64,000 bases of DNA from Lumbricus rubellus. Taxonomy: Eukaryota; Annelida; Clitellata; Crassiclitellata; Lumbricidae. Made by a program: the position numbers and the translations under genes. Each line of letters starts with the position of its first letter. Within the stretch, counting starts at the first letter, position 1. The notes below the pieces were generated by a model. That model saw only the letters and a program-made list of their open reading frames with translations. It was not told the origin of the DNA and made no database searches. Shown one piece after another: positions 1-12,436 of this stretch. The stretch spans positions 19,298,191 to 19,362,190 of the forward strand of contig OX243825.1 of assembly GCA_945859605.1 (NCBI GenBank), written 5' to 3'.

Positions 1-1200
1 CCGATTTGCATCATTTCGTTTAGGACTTTATTACCGCAAGCCATTTTGATAGGAGCGAATTGGTATCTGCTATGCTGTGATTGAAACCTATTTGTAAACT
101 GATGTTTTTTGCATCGTAAGATAGAGGCTTGCTTGCAAGAAGCTTGGTTAAGTTCCTAGTGTGTAAATGCTTCTATCGCCAGGCAGTACAATCTAGCATC
201 AACTACCAAACCTGCATTGAAGCGTTTGCCACATATCCAGAACATACAATACAATACATTAGTATTCATCAATTGTTGACTGTTCACTCATCCTCCTATC
301 TTCCCAATCTCCCCTCCAAATTCAACCTCTCCTCCGCTTGCACTCTCCTTTGCTGCTTTCCATTCACGACTGAAAAGCAAACTCTTCAAGCTATCCTACC
401 CAGATTCCAATCAGGTTCCATCACCCAACTACCACCATCATCGACAACCACTGTAGCACTACGCTGACTCGGCTTGACCTCCCCCGATTTTGACCTGGCG
501 AAAATGGCAGCTCTGGCTATTGCGGACTTGATTTGATATAGCGCCGGTGAATAAGCCGACATGACTTTTGTGGGCACTGAGAAATTCTTGAAGATTTACA
601 TTACATTACATGTCTTTCTAACAGTAGGCTAACAGCCGCTAACTGATGCTGACTGCCATGAATAAAATTAATTCAAAAATGAATTCAAAATATCATGTGT
701 TGATTCTGGTTGCTGCTTTCATGTTGGCATCACACGTTTCTGATACTGGTACAATCCACATGTTGAAAGAAAATGTGCACTTTTACTTGCACTTTGCAAC
801 CAAAATTCCACAGATGCCAATTGTATTGTAATTTCAAATTTATGTAGCACCGGTTCAGAAGAAACTCGTCGGAAACTGCAATTGAATAGAACTGTTTTCA
901 AATGCTTGCAGAAGTGAGGCAAAAACCTTAGGGTTGTGAGGCAATAATATTATATTCCAGAAAGAGGGTAAGGTACACACATATCGCCTCAACTGTGACG
1001 AGCACATTTTACACTACACAATGAGTAATATAATAGGCCAGCATTCTACATAGACTTGACTTAGGCCTACTTATGGCTTTGACGATGAAAAATATCTCAC
1101 AGAGAGCCTATGTGCACTTAGAATTTTTAGTGGATGGTTACACGCAGCAGGCTGCTGTGATAATATTATTTGAAATTAAGTTTGCATTGGCACTTGATAT
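1..1200. other. Non-coding stretch with one repeat fragment
   Basis: I recognise no gene here. The short open frames have no domain, no codon bias and no homologue I know. The only structure is at about 530-607, a copy of a dispersed repeat also present at 29228-29308 and, inverted, at 44165-44240. The shared core is 'GTGAATAAGC' followed by 'CTTTTGTGGGCACTG'. Confidence 0.6.
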
Positions 1201-2330
1201 AGCACGTCGCCTTCACCGTCGCCGCCGCTGCCGTCGCCGCCGCTGCCCCCACCGTCGCCGCCGTCGCCTTCACCGTCGCCGCCGCTGCCCCCACCGTCGC
1301 CGCCGCTGCCCCCACCGTCGCCGCCGTCGCCTCCACCGTCGCGTCGCCGCCTTCACCGTCGCCGCCGCTGCCCCCGCCGTCGCCGCCGCTGCCCCCGCCG
1401 TCGCCGCCGCTGCCCCCGCCGTCGCCGCCGTCGCCTTCACCGTCGCCGCCGCTGCCCCCACCGTCGCCGCCGCTGCCCCCACCGTCGCCGCCGTCGCCTC
1501 CACCGTCGCGTCGCCGCCTTCACCGTCGCCGCCGCTGCCCCCGCCGTCGCCGCCGCTGCCGCCGCCGTCGCCTTCACCGTCGCCGCCGTCGCCTCCACCG
1601 TCGCCGCCGTCGCCTTCACCGTCGCCGCCGTCGCCTTCACCGTCGCCGCCGCTGCCCCCACCGTCGCCGCCGTCGCCTCCACCGTCGCCTCCACCGTCGC
1701 GTCGCCGCCGCTGCCCCCACCGCCGTCGCCTACACCGTCGCCTCCACCGTCGCCGCCTCCACCGTCGCCGCCGTCGCCTCCACCGTCGCCTCCACCTCCA
1801 CCGTCGTCGCCTCCACCGTCGCCGCCGTCGCCTTCACCGTCGCCGCCGTCGCCGCCGCTGCCCCCACCGTCGCCGCCGTCGCCTTCACCGTCGCCGCCGC
1901 TGCCCCCACCGTCGCCGCCGTCGCCTTCACCGTCGCTGCCCCCACCGTCGCCGCCGCTGCCCCCACCGTCGCCGCCGTCGCCTCCACCGTCGCGTCGCCG
2001 CCGCTGCCCCCACCGCCGTCGCCTACACCGTCGCCTCCACCGTCGCCGCCTCCACCGTCGCCGCCGTCGCCTCCACCGTCGCCGCCGTCGCCCCCACCGT
2101 CGCCTCCACCTCCACCGTCGTCGCCTCCACCGTCACCGCCGTCGCCTCCACCGTCACCTCCACCGTCCCCACCGTCGCCTCCACCGTCGTCGCCGTCGCC
2201 TCCACCGTCGCCTCCACCTCCACCGTCGTCGCCTCCACCGTCGCCGCCACCTCCACCGTCGTCGCCTCCACCGTCGCCGCCGCTGCCTCCACCGTCGCCT
2301 TCACCGTCGCCTCCACCGCCGTCCTCGTAC
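1201..2330. repeat. GC-rich trinucleotide-based minisatellite
   Basis: About 1.13 kb built from variants of CCACCGTCGCCGCCGTCG and CCGCTGCCCCCA. Every variant keeps a length that is a multiple of three, so several frames on both strands stay open. Depending on frame the plus strand reads Arg/His-rich, Pro/Ser-rich or Ala/Val-rich, and the minus strand reads Gly/Asp-rich or Ala/Thr/Val-rich. A 420-residue open frame (1073-2335) results from this. I see no exon junction, signal peptide or non-repetitive flank that looks coding, so I treat it as a repeat. It is far more GC-rich than its surroundings. Confidence 0.85.
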
Positions 2331-2559
2331 AATAAATGCCGTAGCAGTTGCCCTCATACTATTATTTTCTGTACAAAAGTTAGATTTTTTCAGTGGTGAA
2401 TAATGTATGTTTAGTCAGAATTGTGTGTAAATTATTTATTTAAAAGACTTGTATTACACAAATAAAAAATAATATCTTCTTCGTTTGCTCCTTGAGAAAC
2501 TTTAAGGGATGGAAATTCTGCAATATGAAAAAGTACTGTGTAATGTGGTCACTAAAAAA

Positions 2560-2712
2560 AATATTTAAAAAGGTCCCACTGGTGCAAATGTTCACACCAA
2601 ATACATAAAAAATATTTTAAAAAGGTCCCACTGGTGCAAATGTTGACACCAAATACATAAAAAATATTTTAAAAAGGTCCCACTGGTGCAAATGTTGACA
2701 CCAAATACATAA
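2560..2712. repeat. 52-bp tandem repeat, about three copies
   Basis: The core GGTCCCACTGGTGCAAATG starts at 2572, 2624 and 2676, exactly 52 bp apart. Each copy is followed by an A/T-rich block containing ACACCAAATACAT. The copies are nearly identical, so the array is young. It directly precedes the retrotransposon and could belong to its 5' region. Confidence 0.85.
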
Positions 2713-3211
2713 AAGCTTAAGCATAGGTTGCTTCTGAGTCCACACCTAGCGCTGCCTCTCGGTAAAAACTCTTCAACGTGCTTTGTTGGTGATCTGCAAC
2801 CCTGACCCTCTCTGACCAATTCGTCAACGTCGCTCCTCTACCAGCAAGCTACAGACTTCAACTTATCAAACAATGGAGTTTATCCTTTTTCGTCCTTCTA
2901 CGGATGCCTGGTTGATGCCTCCCGGGACTCTGATCTTTTGGAACTTGGACTGCGCTAAGTGTTAAGTGCAATTTTCTTCTTCTGTTCTCTTCCTTGTTTA
3001 TAATTATTTACTTTAACAACACTCCTCCATGTGTTAATGTAGCATATTTTCATTCAGTATTGTTTATAATTTTACTTGAGTTATACTATGCATTCTTTAG
3101 CACTGACTTTATTCTACTTTTGGATATTTGAACCCGTTTCTTGTTTTCTTTATTTGCAATTTGGCATTGAGAGACGGTTGTGCACCATCATGGGCTCTCA
3201 CGTTCTTGTTT

Positions 3212-4553
3212 ATGAATAGTGATGACCCGATTTTATGTGGTCTGTGCACTAATGTAATTAAGGAAACAATTGATGTAATTACCTGCTCATTGTGCCACGC
3301 TGTGTTCCACTTTGGCTGCTGTTTTCAAAGCACTTTTTTACACTGTGACTCAGTTAATTGGATATGCATACATTGTAACAGGGAAGTATTCCCTTTTGTC
3401 GAGGATGATGAAGAATTTAAACTGAATGACACTATTAAGACAGATGACACTATTGCCGTAGAATTGAATGGGCTGAATCTTGAACTTACTGCCGTAGAAT
3501 TGAATGGTCTGAATCTTGAACTTGATGTGTTTCCTGATGAGTCGGGCAATCGTATCTTGCTCAACAATGCTGACACTGACCCAGACTTAAACTATTTCAC
3601 AAATGTGGCTTGGAGCAGTCCCTACTCCACAATCCCCCGTTGGGAGGCTAAGTTCGAGTCTATTGAAGCTAACTTTTCGGTCATGCACATTAATTGCCGC
3701 AGCATGGTACATAAGCTAGATGAAATATGCGAGGTTCTCAGTCAACTGCCTGTCTCTATTCTGGCCCTGTCGGAGACCTGGTTGGAGTCGGAATTTGAGG
3801 ATACTATTAATGTGCCCAACTACAAATTTATACACAAGTCTAGAGGGGGGAGTCTAGGAGGAGGAGGGGTGGGCTTTTTTGTTAGAGATACCATTAAATT
3901 CCAATTGTACGAAGAAAAAAGTGAACATAAAACTTATGAGGGTCTTTTCATCAAAACTTATTTACCTAGCACAACATGTTTAGTAGGAGTTTTGTATAGG
4001 CACCCAGGACAAAACTTGGTCGAATTCAATGCTGAGATAGAGGTCTTATTCTCCAGTATTGTCAAGGGGGCCAAAGATATTGTCCTACTAGGAGATTTTA
4101 ACATTGACCTATTGAAAATCAATGAACATAAAGAAACTAATATATTTTATAATAACCTGACTTCCCATCAGCTTATCCCAGCCATTACGAAACCCACTCG
4201 TATCACTCCAACCTCATCAACTTTGATTGATAACATATTCACTAATGCCTGGTCTAGTCTGATTGATTCGACCATTTTCATAGCTGACTTGTCTGATCAC
4301 CTGCCAGTATTCGCACACTTTGCATTTGGTAATTACAAGAGAAGCTTCCCGAATTATTATGACCATCGCATAATTAATGAGGAAAGATCAGAACAATTTA
4401 AATCCCTACTTGCTGATAGTAATTGGGATAATGTCTCGACTGCATGCAATAATGGAGATGCTGACGGGGCATATGAAGTGTTTATTGAAAAATATAAAAA
4501 CGCGTATGATCAGGCCTTCCCGATTGTGTCTAAAAAAATAACGCTAAGGGGCC
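3212..4553 (+). pseudogene. Retrotransposon ORF, part 1: PHD-like finger and endonuclease
   Basis: The frame is open from 3128, but I favour the ATG at 3212 because the conserved part starts there. The first 60 residues hold CxxC, CSLC, FHFGC and WICIHC, a PHD-like zinc finger. Then follow the APE-endonuclease signatures HINCRS, LSETWL, VLYRHPG, GDFNIDL, LIDNIF and SDHLPV, with all the expected Asn, Glu, Asp and His residues present. The family nicks target DNA to prime reverse transcription. Between the finger and the endonuclease, a short acidic segment containing AVELNGLNLEL is duplicated in tandem. The frame is lost near 4550, in the run AAGGGGCC; moving one base over continues the protein as PRFKQPWMTAGL. 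Confidence 0.8.
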
Positions 4554-4958
4554 TAGATTTAAGCAACCCTGGATGACTGCTGGGCTCCTCAAGTCTAGTA
4601 AGAAGAAAGCTTCATTGTACTTAAAATATATAAAAAATCCAAATGCTTATAATAAAAATAAATTTACTGTATACAGGAATAAATTTAAGGCTATTAGAGT
4701 CAAAGCAGAAAAAAATTACTATGCATCCGAATTCTGCAAATATAAAGACGACCTAAGGAGGACCTGGAAACTCATTCGCTCCATAATGCAATTGGAAAAT
4801 AAGGAGACACAAATTGAATCGTTAAAAATTAACGGAGAAAATGTTAAAGATCCAGAAAAAATGGCCAATAGCTTCAATAACTACTTCACCAACATAGCCC
4901 ATTCTTTGGCAAAGAAAATACCAGTTTCACCTCTCCCTACCATAGTTACTTACAGGCC
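4554..4958 (+). pseudogene. Retrotransposon ORF, part 2: linker before the reverse transcriptase
   Basis: This is the middle section of the same polyprotein in a second frame, beginning with the QPWMTAGLLKSSKKK stretch common between endonuclease and reverse transcriptase in this element group. It is Lys-rich, with a segment of the type YYASEFCKYKDDLRRTWKLI that recurs in such elements. The frame is lost again at about 4950-4965; the next part resumes as PRQNSMGFLMVSPEEI. Confidence 0.75.
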
Positions 4959-6530
4959 CCTCGGCAGAACTCTATGGGTTTCCTAATGGTATCCCCGGAG
5001 GAAATTATGGATATTGGCCGTGATATACGTTTAACGCATAGCAAAGGTGTTGACGATATAGACCCCTGTATTGCGGCCCCCAATCTCTCCTTGGTTGCCA
5101 GACCTTTAGCGGAGATAATAAATTGTTCATTTAGTAGTGGGATTGTTCCACAAGGCATAAAAATAGCTAAAGTGGTCCCAATACTGAAAAAGGGCGATAA
5201 GGACAATGTAATCAATTACAGACCCATTTCCGTTCTTCCTTACTTCTCCAAGTTCTATGAAAAACTTATGTATAATCGACTCTATGGCTATGTTAAAAAC
5301 TCTAACATCATTTATCCATCTCAGCATGGATTTCAACCTGGTCATTCCCCCTATATGGCCTTATTAAATATGCAGGACATGATTTCAAAGGCTATTGAAA
5401 ATAATGAATACTCAGTGGGAATCTTCTTTGATCTAGCTAAAGCGTTTGATACGGTAGACCATAATATTTTGCTTAAAAAATTAGACAACTATGGAATTAG
5501 GGGAACTCAGCTCAGATGGTTTGCCAGCTATTTTGAGAGCCGTACACAAAGAGTTCTCTGTAATGGTGTCCTTTCTGAGCTAGGCTTGATCAAATATGGA
5601 GTTCCTCAAGGCTCCAACCTCGGACCACTCCTTTTCCTGCTTTATATTAATGACTTGGCCAATGTCTCTCCAACAATGTTTTTTATTCTATTTGCCGATG
5701 ACACCAACGTTTTTTACTCCAATGGTTCATGGCAGACGTTGTTTCAAACTGTGAACGTTGAACTATCTAGCATAGCTGTTTGGTTCCATGCAAATAAACT
5801 CACCCTTAATTTAGATAAAACCAACTTTATTTTATTTAAATCCCACCGGAAAATAAAGCCAAATGACAATCTCTGTTTGCTTATTGATGATATTTCCATC
5901 AATCAAGTTGAATCTACAAAATTCTTAGGTGTGCATATAGATCAACATTTGACCTGGAAAGTTCATATTAATCAAATTGCAACTAAAATTGCTAAAAATA
6001 TTGGTATTATTTCCCGCGTTGCTTATATCTTGCCAAAGACAATTAGAATGAATTTGTATTATACCCTTGTCTACCCCTACCTCACATATTGCAACCTTGT
6101 TTGGGCATCGACATACGAATCCAGGCTTCATAAACTTGTAATCTTACAGAAGAGGGCTGTTCGTATAATTGCGGGTATTCGTAAACGGGAACACACTGGC
6201 CCTTCCTTTAATGAACTTCATCTCCTGAAAATTGACCAGATAAAGGATCTCCAAATTAGCGAGTTCTTTTTTCGACTCGAACACGGTCTCCTTCCTTCGG
6301 TATTCCAAGGTTACCTCCCTCACGCCTCTGACATCCATTCGCATTTCACTAGAAATTCATCTGCTTTTCGCCCTGTCAAAGCTCAATCTAATACTAGGCG
6401 GTTTACTATTAAATCTTATGGCACTAAAGTATGGAACACAATACCAATCGACATTCGTCAATCGAGTAGTCTGCAGGTATTTAAAAAGAAACTTCGTGTT
6501 CTTCTACTCTCCTCCACTAATGCTACTTGA
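4959..6530 (+). pseudogene. Retrotransposon ORF, part 3: reverse transcriptase
   Basis: About 520 residues with the full series of reverse-transcriptase blocks: YRPISVLPYFSKFYEKLM, FFDLAKAFDTVDH (catalytic Asp), GVPQGSNLGPLLFLLYINDL, FADDTNVF (catalytic Asp pair) and FLGVHIDQHLTW. The C-terminal part contains LQKRAVRII and VWNTIPIDIR, usual at the end of CR1/L2-type polymerases. The stop is TGA at 6528-6530. The enzyme copies element RNA at the nicked target site. This part is intact; the element is disabled only by the two upstream frameshifts. Confidence 0.85.
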
Positions 6531-7044
6531 AGTGCACAGGACCATGTGTAGTTAAGATTTTAGTTAAGTACTTAGTTAAGTTTGTTTCTCTATATGCTCT
6601 TGACAATATAAGCTTTTCTGCAATCTGTCATCACCTAATTTGTTTTAGTCTCTTTCTTTTCAGCTATCTTGATTAATTTTTTCTTGGGACTTTTTTTACT
6701 TGGGTGACCCTTCCCAGCGGGATGTCCATCCCTTTTGGGCCCCCCTTTGTAGCCAATGCATGCATGTTTTGTACTTTTATTGTTTTCTTGTTTTCTGGTT
6801 GCAATAAAGTGAATTGAATTGAATTGAATGCTACAGCGTATTAAATTAAAAGAAAGATTGTGTAGTGTAAAATGCTGCAAAGTCCGTGTCTGCATTCAAA
6901 AAAGATGGTGTGTAGCTGCTGCCAAATACATACATACAAGCTGAAAAATAATTCCTTGTGCTGTGAAATGTAAAAATATACCGTCTTACAATACCAATGT
7001 CCGTGTGTGACTATGCAAAATATAGTAGGCCTACATTTCGTTTT

Positions 7045-7049
7045 AGTTG

Positions 7050-7080
<31 letters not shown>

Positions 7081-7082
7081 CA
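7045..7082. repeat. (GAT)n microsatellite
   Basis: Eleven or so tandem GAT triplets. The rest of 6830-7290 holds nothing I recognise. Confidence 0.9.
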
Positions 7083-7289
7083 TGTAAGTATATTCAAATG
7101 ACTTGCTGCAAGAGCGGCTGCTGTAGGGGGTGTAGAGAGGGGGAGGGGTTCGAACAGCTGCCCAGTCTCTGCACCATCAGCATCTTTTCAAAACCATACC
7201 CACTTCAAAGAGATGTGCGGTCTACGGTGACGCTTTGTAAACCGCCGGTTTTACTCCCTCAGGCATTATAGAGCGGTATCGATTACATG

Positions 7290-7640
7290 GTCCAGAAATC
7301 CTGGTCCAGAAACGGGGGATGGTCCAGAACAACCGTATTCTACCTACTAGCCTCTTGTATGGACCAACCCATCTCCTGACAGTCCTCACGTATCATGTCG
7401 ACCCATCTCGTCTTTGGTCTTCCCTTTTTCCTTTTTCCATGCACATATCCGTTGACCGCTATCTTTGGATATAATTTTCTCATCCCACATTCTGGTTACG
7501 TGACCAAAGTACCGTCATCGTTTGCTATGAATATTTTGTGTACTATATCATGCTGAATATTCGATCTGTTGTTGTATATCTCTGTATTTCTTATCATGTC
7601 CCTTCTCGCGACTCCCTCTATCTTTCGTAGGCAACGCCAT
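7290..7640 (-). mobile_element. Decayed non-LTR retrotransposon C-terminal fragment
   Basis: On the minus strand the translation, with stops and shifts, includes GYVHGKRKKGRPKTRW followed by VDMIREDCQEMGWSIQEA. This 'GRPKxRWxDxxxED' pattern marks the C-terminal end of a widespread group of non-LTR reverse transcriptases. The piece is 5'-truncated and broken. A fresher relative lies at 27721-27912. Confidence 0.65.
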
Positions 7641-8641
7641 TTCAAACACCCTCAGCCGCTATAGTAATAGCAGCAACAGAACTGCTGTACTTGATTATTC
7701 ACTTTCCTACTTGTCAGTTCATGGCATTTGTTTGCTGACGTCATACAACACTTCACCAGTGGCCAGGGCATCGATTTTCTAGACCTGCTGTTGCCGGGTC
7801 TCAGCAGGGTCGCAAAAAGGTCGCCAGGTGCCAAAAACTAGGTAAAAATGGTAGGATTTTGGATAATTTGGGGCAAATGACTAAAAAATAACGTCTTTAG
7901 AAAAATTTACTGGTCATTGGCGTGCTCGTCCGCCTAAGTCAGACCCGGCAACTTTTCCAAACCACTTTCAGCCCTCCCAGTGGCATATGTTCTTGCTTAC
8001 ACTTGGGGTGGCAAATTTGGAGCAGTGAGTGCACCAAGCTTGGATGATCATTAGGTGTTGGAAAGGACTTCAAATTTACAATGACTAGCTCACAGGAAAT
8101 AATATAGTCATGCATAAGCCAAGATCAATCAATGCATTTGTAATACTTTGTATCGGTAACCAGTGAAGTTCCTACCTCATGAAACTGGCTGCACAAGTCC
8201 AAAACCTACATGTACCTCACATCACGGTAGATATGCCACACAATCTGATAAGTGCAAGTAAAAGTGAGGACTGTATGTAACCAAATATGGTCCATTGCCT
8301 TTAAGAAATCTGTGCTATTCCTTGTTCCAGCGCTAAGTTGTTGTTTTTTCAAAAGAAAAATCGAAGTACTATTATTTAGAATGAATTGTATTTTAAAAGA
8401 AACGTCACAAAAACAAAGAAACGTTTGCAGTTAACAACGTCCGATATTTTACAAAATAGTCAGTCCTGAAATTGGGTGCAAATTTTATACAAATGAATAC
8501 GAAACAGATGAAACATCGTACATCAATATCTTCTAACGTAGTCATGCTCCAAGCAACCCCACACACACCAACTAACCAAGAAACCGAACTTGCTTGTCAA
8601 ATACCAAAAACGTGGCCAGCAATCTGTTCTTGCGGACCAAC
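7641..8641. other. Non-coding stretch, nothing recognised
   Basis: Only short open frames without domains. I see no RNA gene, tandem repeat or TIR here. Confidence 0.5.
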
Positions 8642-8649
8642 ACCTAAAC

Positions 8650-8978
8650 CAGTGGTTCCCAACTTTTTTTTTACTTCAGGGCCACTTTTTATAAGTTAGA
8701 GGACACAAGGACCACTTTTTCTTAGTTGAAGGACATTAGGGGGCCACAAGGCTAAAATTTGATTAACTAAAAGCATACAAAATGGTTATATTTTATTCAA
8801 AATAGAATGCTTGATGTTCTTTATAGACGTCAAAATAAAATAATTTGTAATAGAAATAATTATGTGTTCTATCCTGTCCAAATTGTCAATTTTTTCATAT
8901 ATTTTTGTCAATTTTTTTAGAGATGAGGGCCATTTTTTAGACCTGGCAGGCCTGCAGGCCACGAGTTGGGAACCACTG
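8650..8978. mobile_element. hAT-like MITE (329 bp)
   Basis: The ends are inverted repeats: CAGTGGTTCCCAACT at the left and GTTGGGAACCACTG at the right. They are flanked by the near-identical 8-bp sequences ACCTAAAC (8642-8649) and ACCTAAGC (8979-8986), the target-site duplication typical of hAT transposition. The interior is AT-rich and non-coding, with repeated GGCCACTTTTT-type motifs. It was presumably mobilised by an unlinked transposase. Confidence 0.88.
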
Positions 8979-8986
8979 ACCTAAGC

Positions 8987-11703
8987 CAACAACCACAAAT
9001 TACATTACAAGTCATGGTATCAGACATGCTGTAATCGACAACTTTGAACTACATCATCTGGGCAAAAACTACTACACGAAGAACACAACTTCAAACAACT
9101 TGTCTACTGAGTTACTGAGTTACCACCGACTCCCTAGTTAGTCAAAACACAATAATATATGTACAAACACCTCAACACAATCACAATTGTGTGGTGCATG
9201 CAAGTCATAACATGCCACACGATTAATCGATTCTATACAACAAACATTTCTGAACAATAAACGTCAATCAATCACATAACGAAAGCAATGCAACACCCAG
9301 TAGGTAAACTCAGGATGAGAATTGCCGGGGGGGTTGGGGGTTTCAACCCCCCCAGTCTTTTTAGAGCCCCATAGCAAATTCTGCTTTTTACACCCCGATT
9401 CCAAGTGGATAATGGTCCAACCCTCAGTTATTTTTCCACAATTCTCACACTGGGTCAACTATTTTTCCACAATACGGTCACCATTTCTCATCAACCAACT
9501 TCAGAGACTATCCTTACACTGTGACACCAACAACATCCATTTTAACCATAATTATTAGCCTTGCTTTGTCAGCCACTTTAGCACATACAACCATACTGAC
9601 TTACCATGCTAGATAAATGATGATAATACAGAACCAAGAAATGCAGAACAAAACTTGTACCGAACTCTAGTACGTGTTAAGCTGATAACTAACTACGTTA
9701 TTCCCTTTTGAAATATCAGTCTGAAGAAAAAATATATAAATTCAAGACTGTACAGACGTTCCAAAAAGAAAAAGAAAAACTCCGGTTCTGTTGCGAGAAA
9801 AGTCATCAAAGCGAAACTTGGAATGTGCACAATGATAACATCCCGATTCTAAGATAAAATAAATTAGTCAAGTGCTATTAGCATGTCGACTGACCACAAA
9901 TGTCTACCTAAGCAATCCGGGAACAGAAAAATATCAACCCTGCCACGCATAATGGTCTTTGATTAAAGGAGGCACTCGGATTTAAGACGGTTGCAACTCC
10001 CTTTGTGCATAGTTAGACATTGTGATCAGCCTCAATCTCTCATGACAAGTCCACAAGCAGTGTTTAATCCAGACACATCTGGGGAAGGGGGAAAGTTACC
10101 CAGGAATGAGAGTTGTACACATGAAAATACGTACCATTTTCCCCTCGCCAAAAAAGTATACATGCAACATAACCCCCATCAGATGATTCAACAAATATTA
10201 TAGAGAAAAAAGTACAGAATTTGTAGAATTTACAGCATTTTTCGGATACTTAGACAAAAAAAACACTAAAACAAAAGAAAAAAGTCATCAACGTTTTGGG
10301 AAGTAACATGCATGTTTCTGGGAGGAAATATTGGTGAAAGACTAAAAAAGGTCATCAGAAAGGTCATCAGAAAATTTCTGGTCAACGGGTGTCATCGGTG
10401 TCTGGCTGAACAGTTGTTGTCCGCCCAAAACGGCCATTTTACCCACCCCAGACACCTAAATTTCCCCTCCCAAAGCAGGGCGACTAGATTAAACACTAGT
10501 CCACAAGTCAAACTTGTGCTGCATTGATCAAATTGTGGCTACCGGTACTTGCCCCTTGAAGTAACAGTCGAATCTGGTTGCTCAACCGAACTTGTCAACT
10601 TCTGGCACGTCTGCAACTATGATTCAGCCTATAAGTTACATTTCTGGACCATTCTACCAAATTACTTTGCAAATCAATCCAACAGGTTTAGCTCAATTTG
10701 TAATTTTTCAAAGCAAATTCATGTCTCGAGTCTTGGGTCAATTTCCTCCAAACAGATTCTAACCCTATCAGCAGAACAAACTTCAATTTTCAAATTTTAA
10801 TTTTCTTTTAAACTTCTGTTATTCAAATCATTCAGACAAAATGTATGAATCTGTCATTGAATTTTTAAGAGTTTATTGCATGGCTACGACATGTTGAACG
10901 TTGCAATGTTACACTTCAAAAGACATGCAACATGACAATCTCTTTGTAAATACACACACACACATACAGACACTCACACACACAAAGCAGTATATCTATG
11001 ACCACATGTACATAGATACATTGATAAATTACATGCATGTAGCTGCATGCACACACAGTGTGCACTATCTCACATTAATCTCTCAATATAAGGAAAATTC
11101 ACACCCATTTTGATAATTTAATTGATGTGATGATTCAAACACAATTCTCACCCAATTCAAAACCAAAAGAAAAAGAAACAGAAAAGAACGAATGTTGACT
11201 TAAAACAAATATGAATCAGAATTTCAACAATCATATATAATAAACTGTTAGCTGGCAACAACTTGATGAAACTATGACCTGTACAGTGTACATATAGAAT
11301 GAAACCTTCGATAACACAAGATTATAGGTCTTACTGGGTCTTTCCGTATGTTTAAAATGACAATTATCAAGAATTTCTGCACTGCTGTAAAAGAATTTGA
11401 AAAACATAATATATTATATCAGCTTAAATACAATAAATATTTATACACAGCAAAGTAGGCAAGTCAATACTTAATTTCTACAAACATAATTTTTTCTCCG
11501 TGACTTGGATATCTCGGAGCTTAGCTGATATGTTACACTAATCCAACTTAGCAGGACACTATGAAACTTGCTATTGATGTGTAAAAAAAGTGCAGTAACA
11601 TCATTGCAACTACATGCAGTTGTTTGATTGCAACTTGCTAAAAGGTCTAAATAAGTGAAAGGCAAGTGATGGATGTGCGACCTTCAGCTGCTATTAAAAG
11701 GCT
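8987..11703. other. Long non-coding stretch
   Basis: No gene recognised. It holds a G-run/C-run hairpin at about 9326-9353 (GGGGGGTTGGGGG facing AACCCCCC), short CA-rich tracts at about 10950-10985, and AT-rich unique sequence. Confidence 0.5.
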
Positions 11704-11707
11704 TTAA

Positions 11708-12432
11708 CCCCTTGGCTGCCACGTCATCATGGGCAAAACATAATCCCGTGTGCCAACACATAACATGTAAATTTGGGCAAAAATGTATTGTTGCAATTTT
11801 AGTTTCTGAGGTGCATTAACTGTTGCATTGATTATAATTTGTGATTGTATCAATAAAAATCACATATTTATCATTGCGAACAATGCCTTTGTTACATATT
11901 TATTGTAACTAGAACCAACTATATGACTTTCTTCTAGCAAATACGGCATATACCACTTTCATCCACATCAACGCTTACGGACTTGTCGCCAGATTCATCT
12001 GAGCTGATTTAGCTATCTATTTCACTATAATCGCTGTCTTCTAACATACCAAAAACTTGTTCCTTAGTAAAAAAAATCCGGCCATGTCAAACTGTCAGTT
12101 GTGATCGCAAAATATTAAAATTTATCACAAAGAACGTTCAAATTACTTTCAAACATCTGTAAGAAAACGCCCAATAACGCTCAATATTAGCATGTTCTAA
12201 CTCCAACAGCAGCTTTACAAAATGATCAAAAAGTAGCCAAAAATAGCCCAAAGCATTGCAGAAATTATTATTGACCGTCAGGTGCCTAGATTTTGAATAA
12301 TAAGCAGTGCCTTCAGTGCCAGACAGAGCACAGACGTGATCGTATATATTGACGAGTACCTCTCGTCAACAGGGCACACAGCATACACATGATTCATGAC
12401 GAGTACCTCTCGTCAATACGGCAGCCAAGGGG
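11708..12432. mobile_element. TTAA-flanked TIR element, piggyBac-like (725 bp)
   Basis: It begins CCCCTTGGCTGCC and ends GGCAGCCAAGGGG, a perfect 13-bp inverted repeat, between TTAA at 11704-11707 and at 12433-12436. TTAA duplication and C-rich termini are the hallmarks of piggyBac-type elements. Near the right end the self-complementary motif TGACGAGTACCTCTCGTCAA occurs twice (about 12350-12370 and 12398-12417). There is no coding capacity, so it is non-autonomous. Confidence 0.85.
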
Positions 12433-12436
12433 TTAA

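Larger units (their letters stand above)
2713..6829 (+). mobile_element. Nearly full-length non-LTR retrotransposon, CR1/L2 group, frameshifted
   Basis: The order is: a 5' untranslated part (2713-3211), a Cys-rich PHD-like finger, an APE-type endonuclease, a reverse transcriptase and a 3' untranslated region ending in a (TGAAT)n tail at about 6808-6829. The coding capacity is split by two frameshifts, near 4550 and near 4950-4965, so this copy cannot make one intact polyprotein. Catalytic motifs of both enzymes are otherwise preserved, which suggests recent decay. Short copies of its 3' untranslated region recur in reverse at 22765-22920 and about 47735-47815. The clade is inferred from the domain order, the FADD reverse-transcriptase box and the microsatellite-like tail; an exact family name would need a repeat library. 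Confidence 0.85.

Noticed and set aside
1073..2335. 420-residue Arg/Pro/Ala-rich open frame as a gene
   Set aside because: It is produced by a triplet-periodic minisatellite that keeps several frames open on both strands. No non-repetitive coding flank or splice site supports it.
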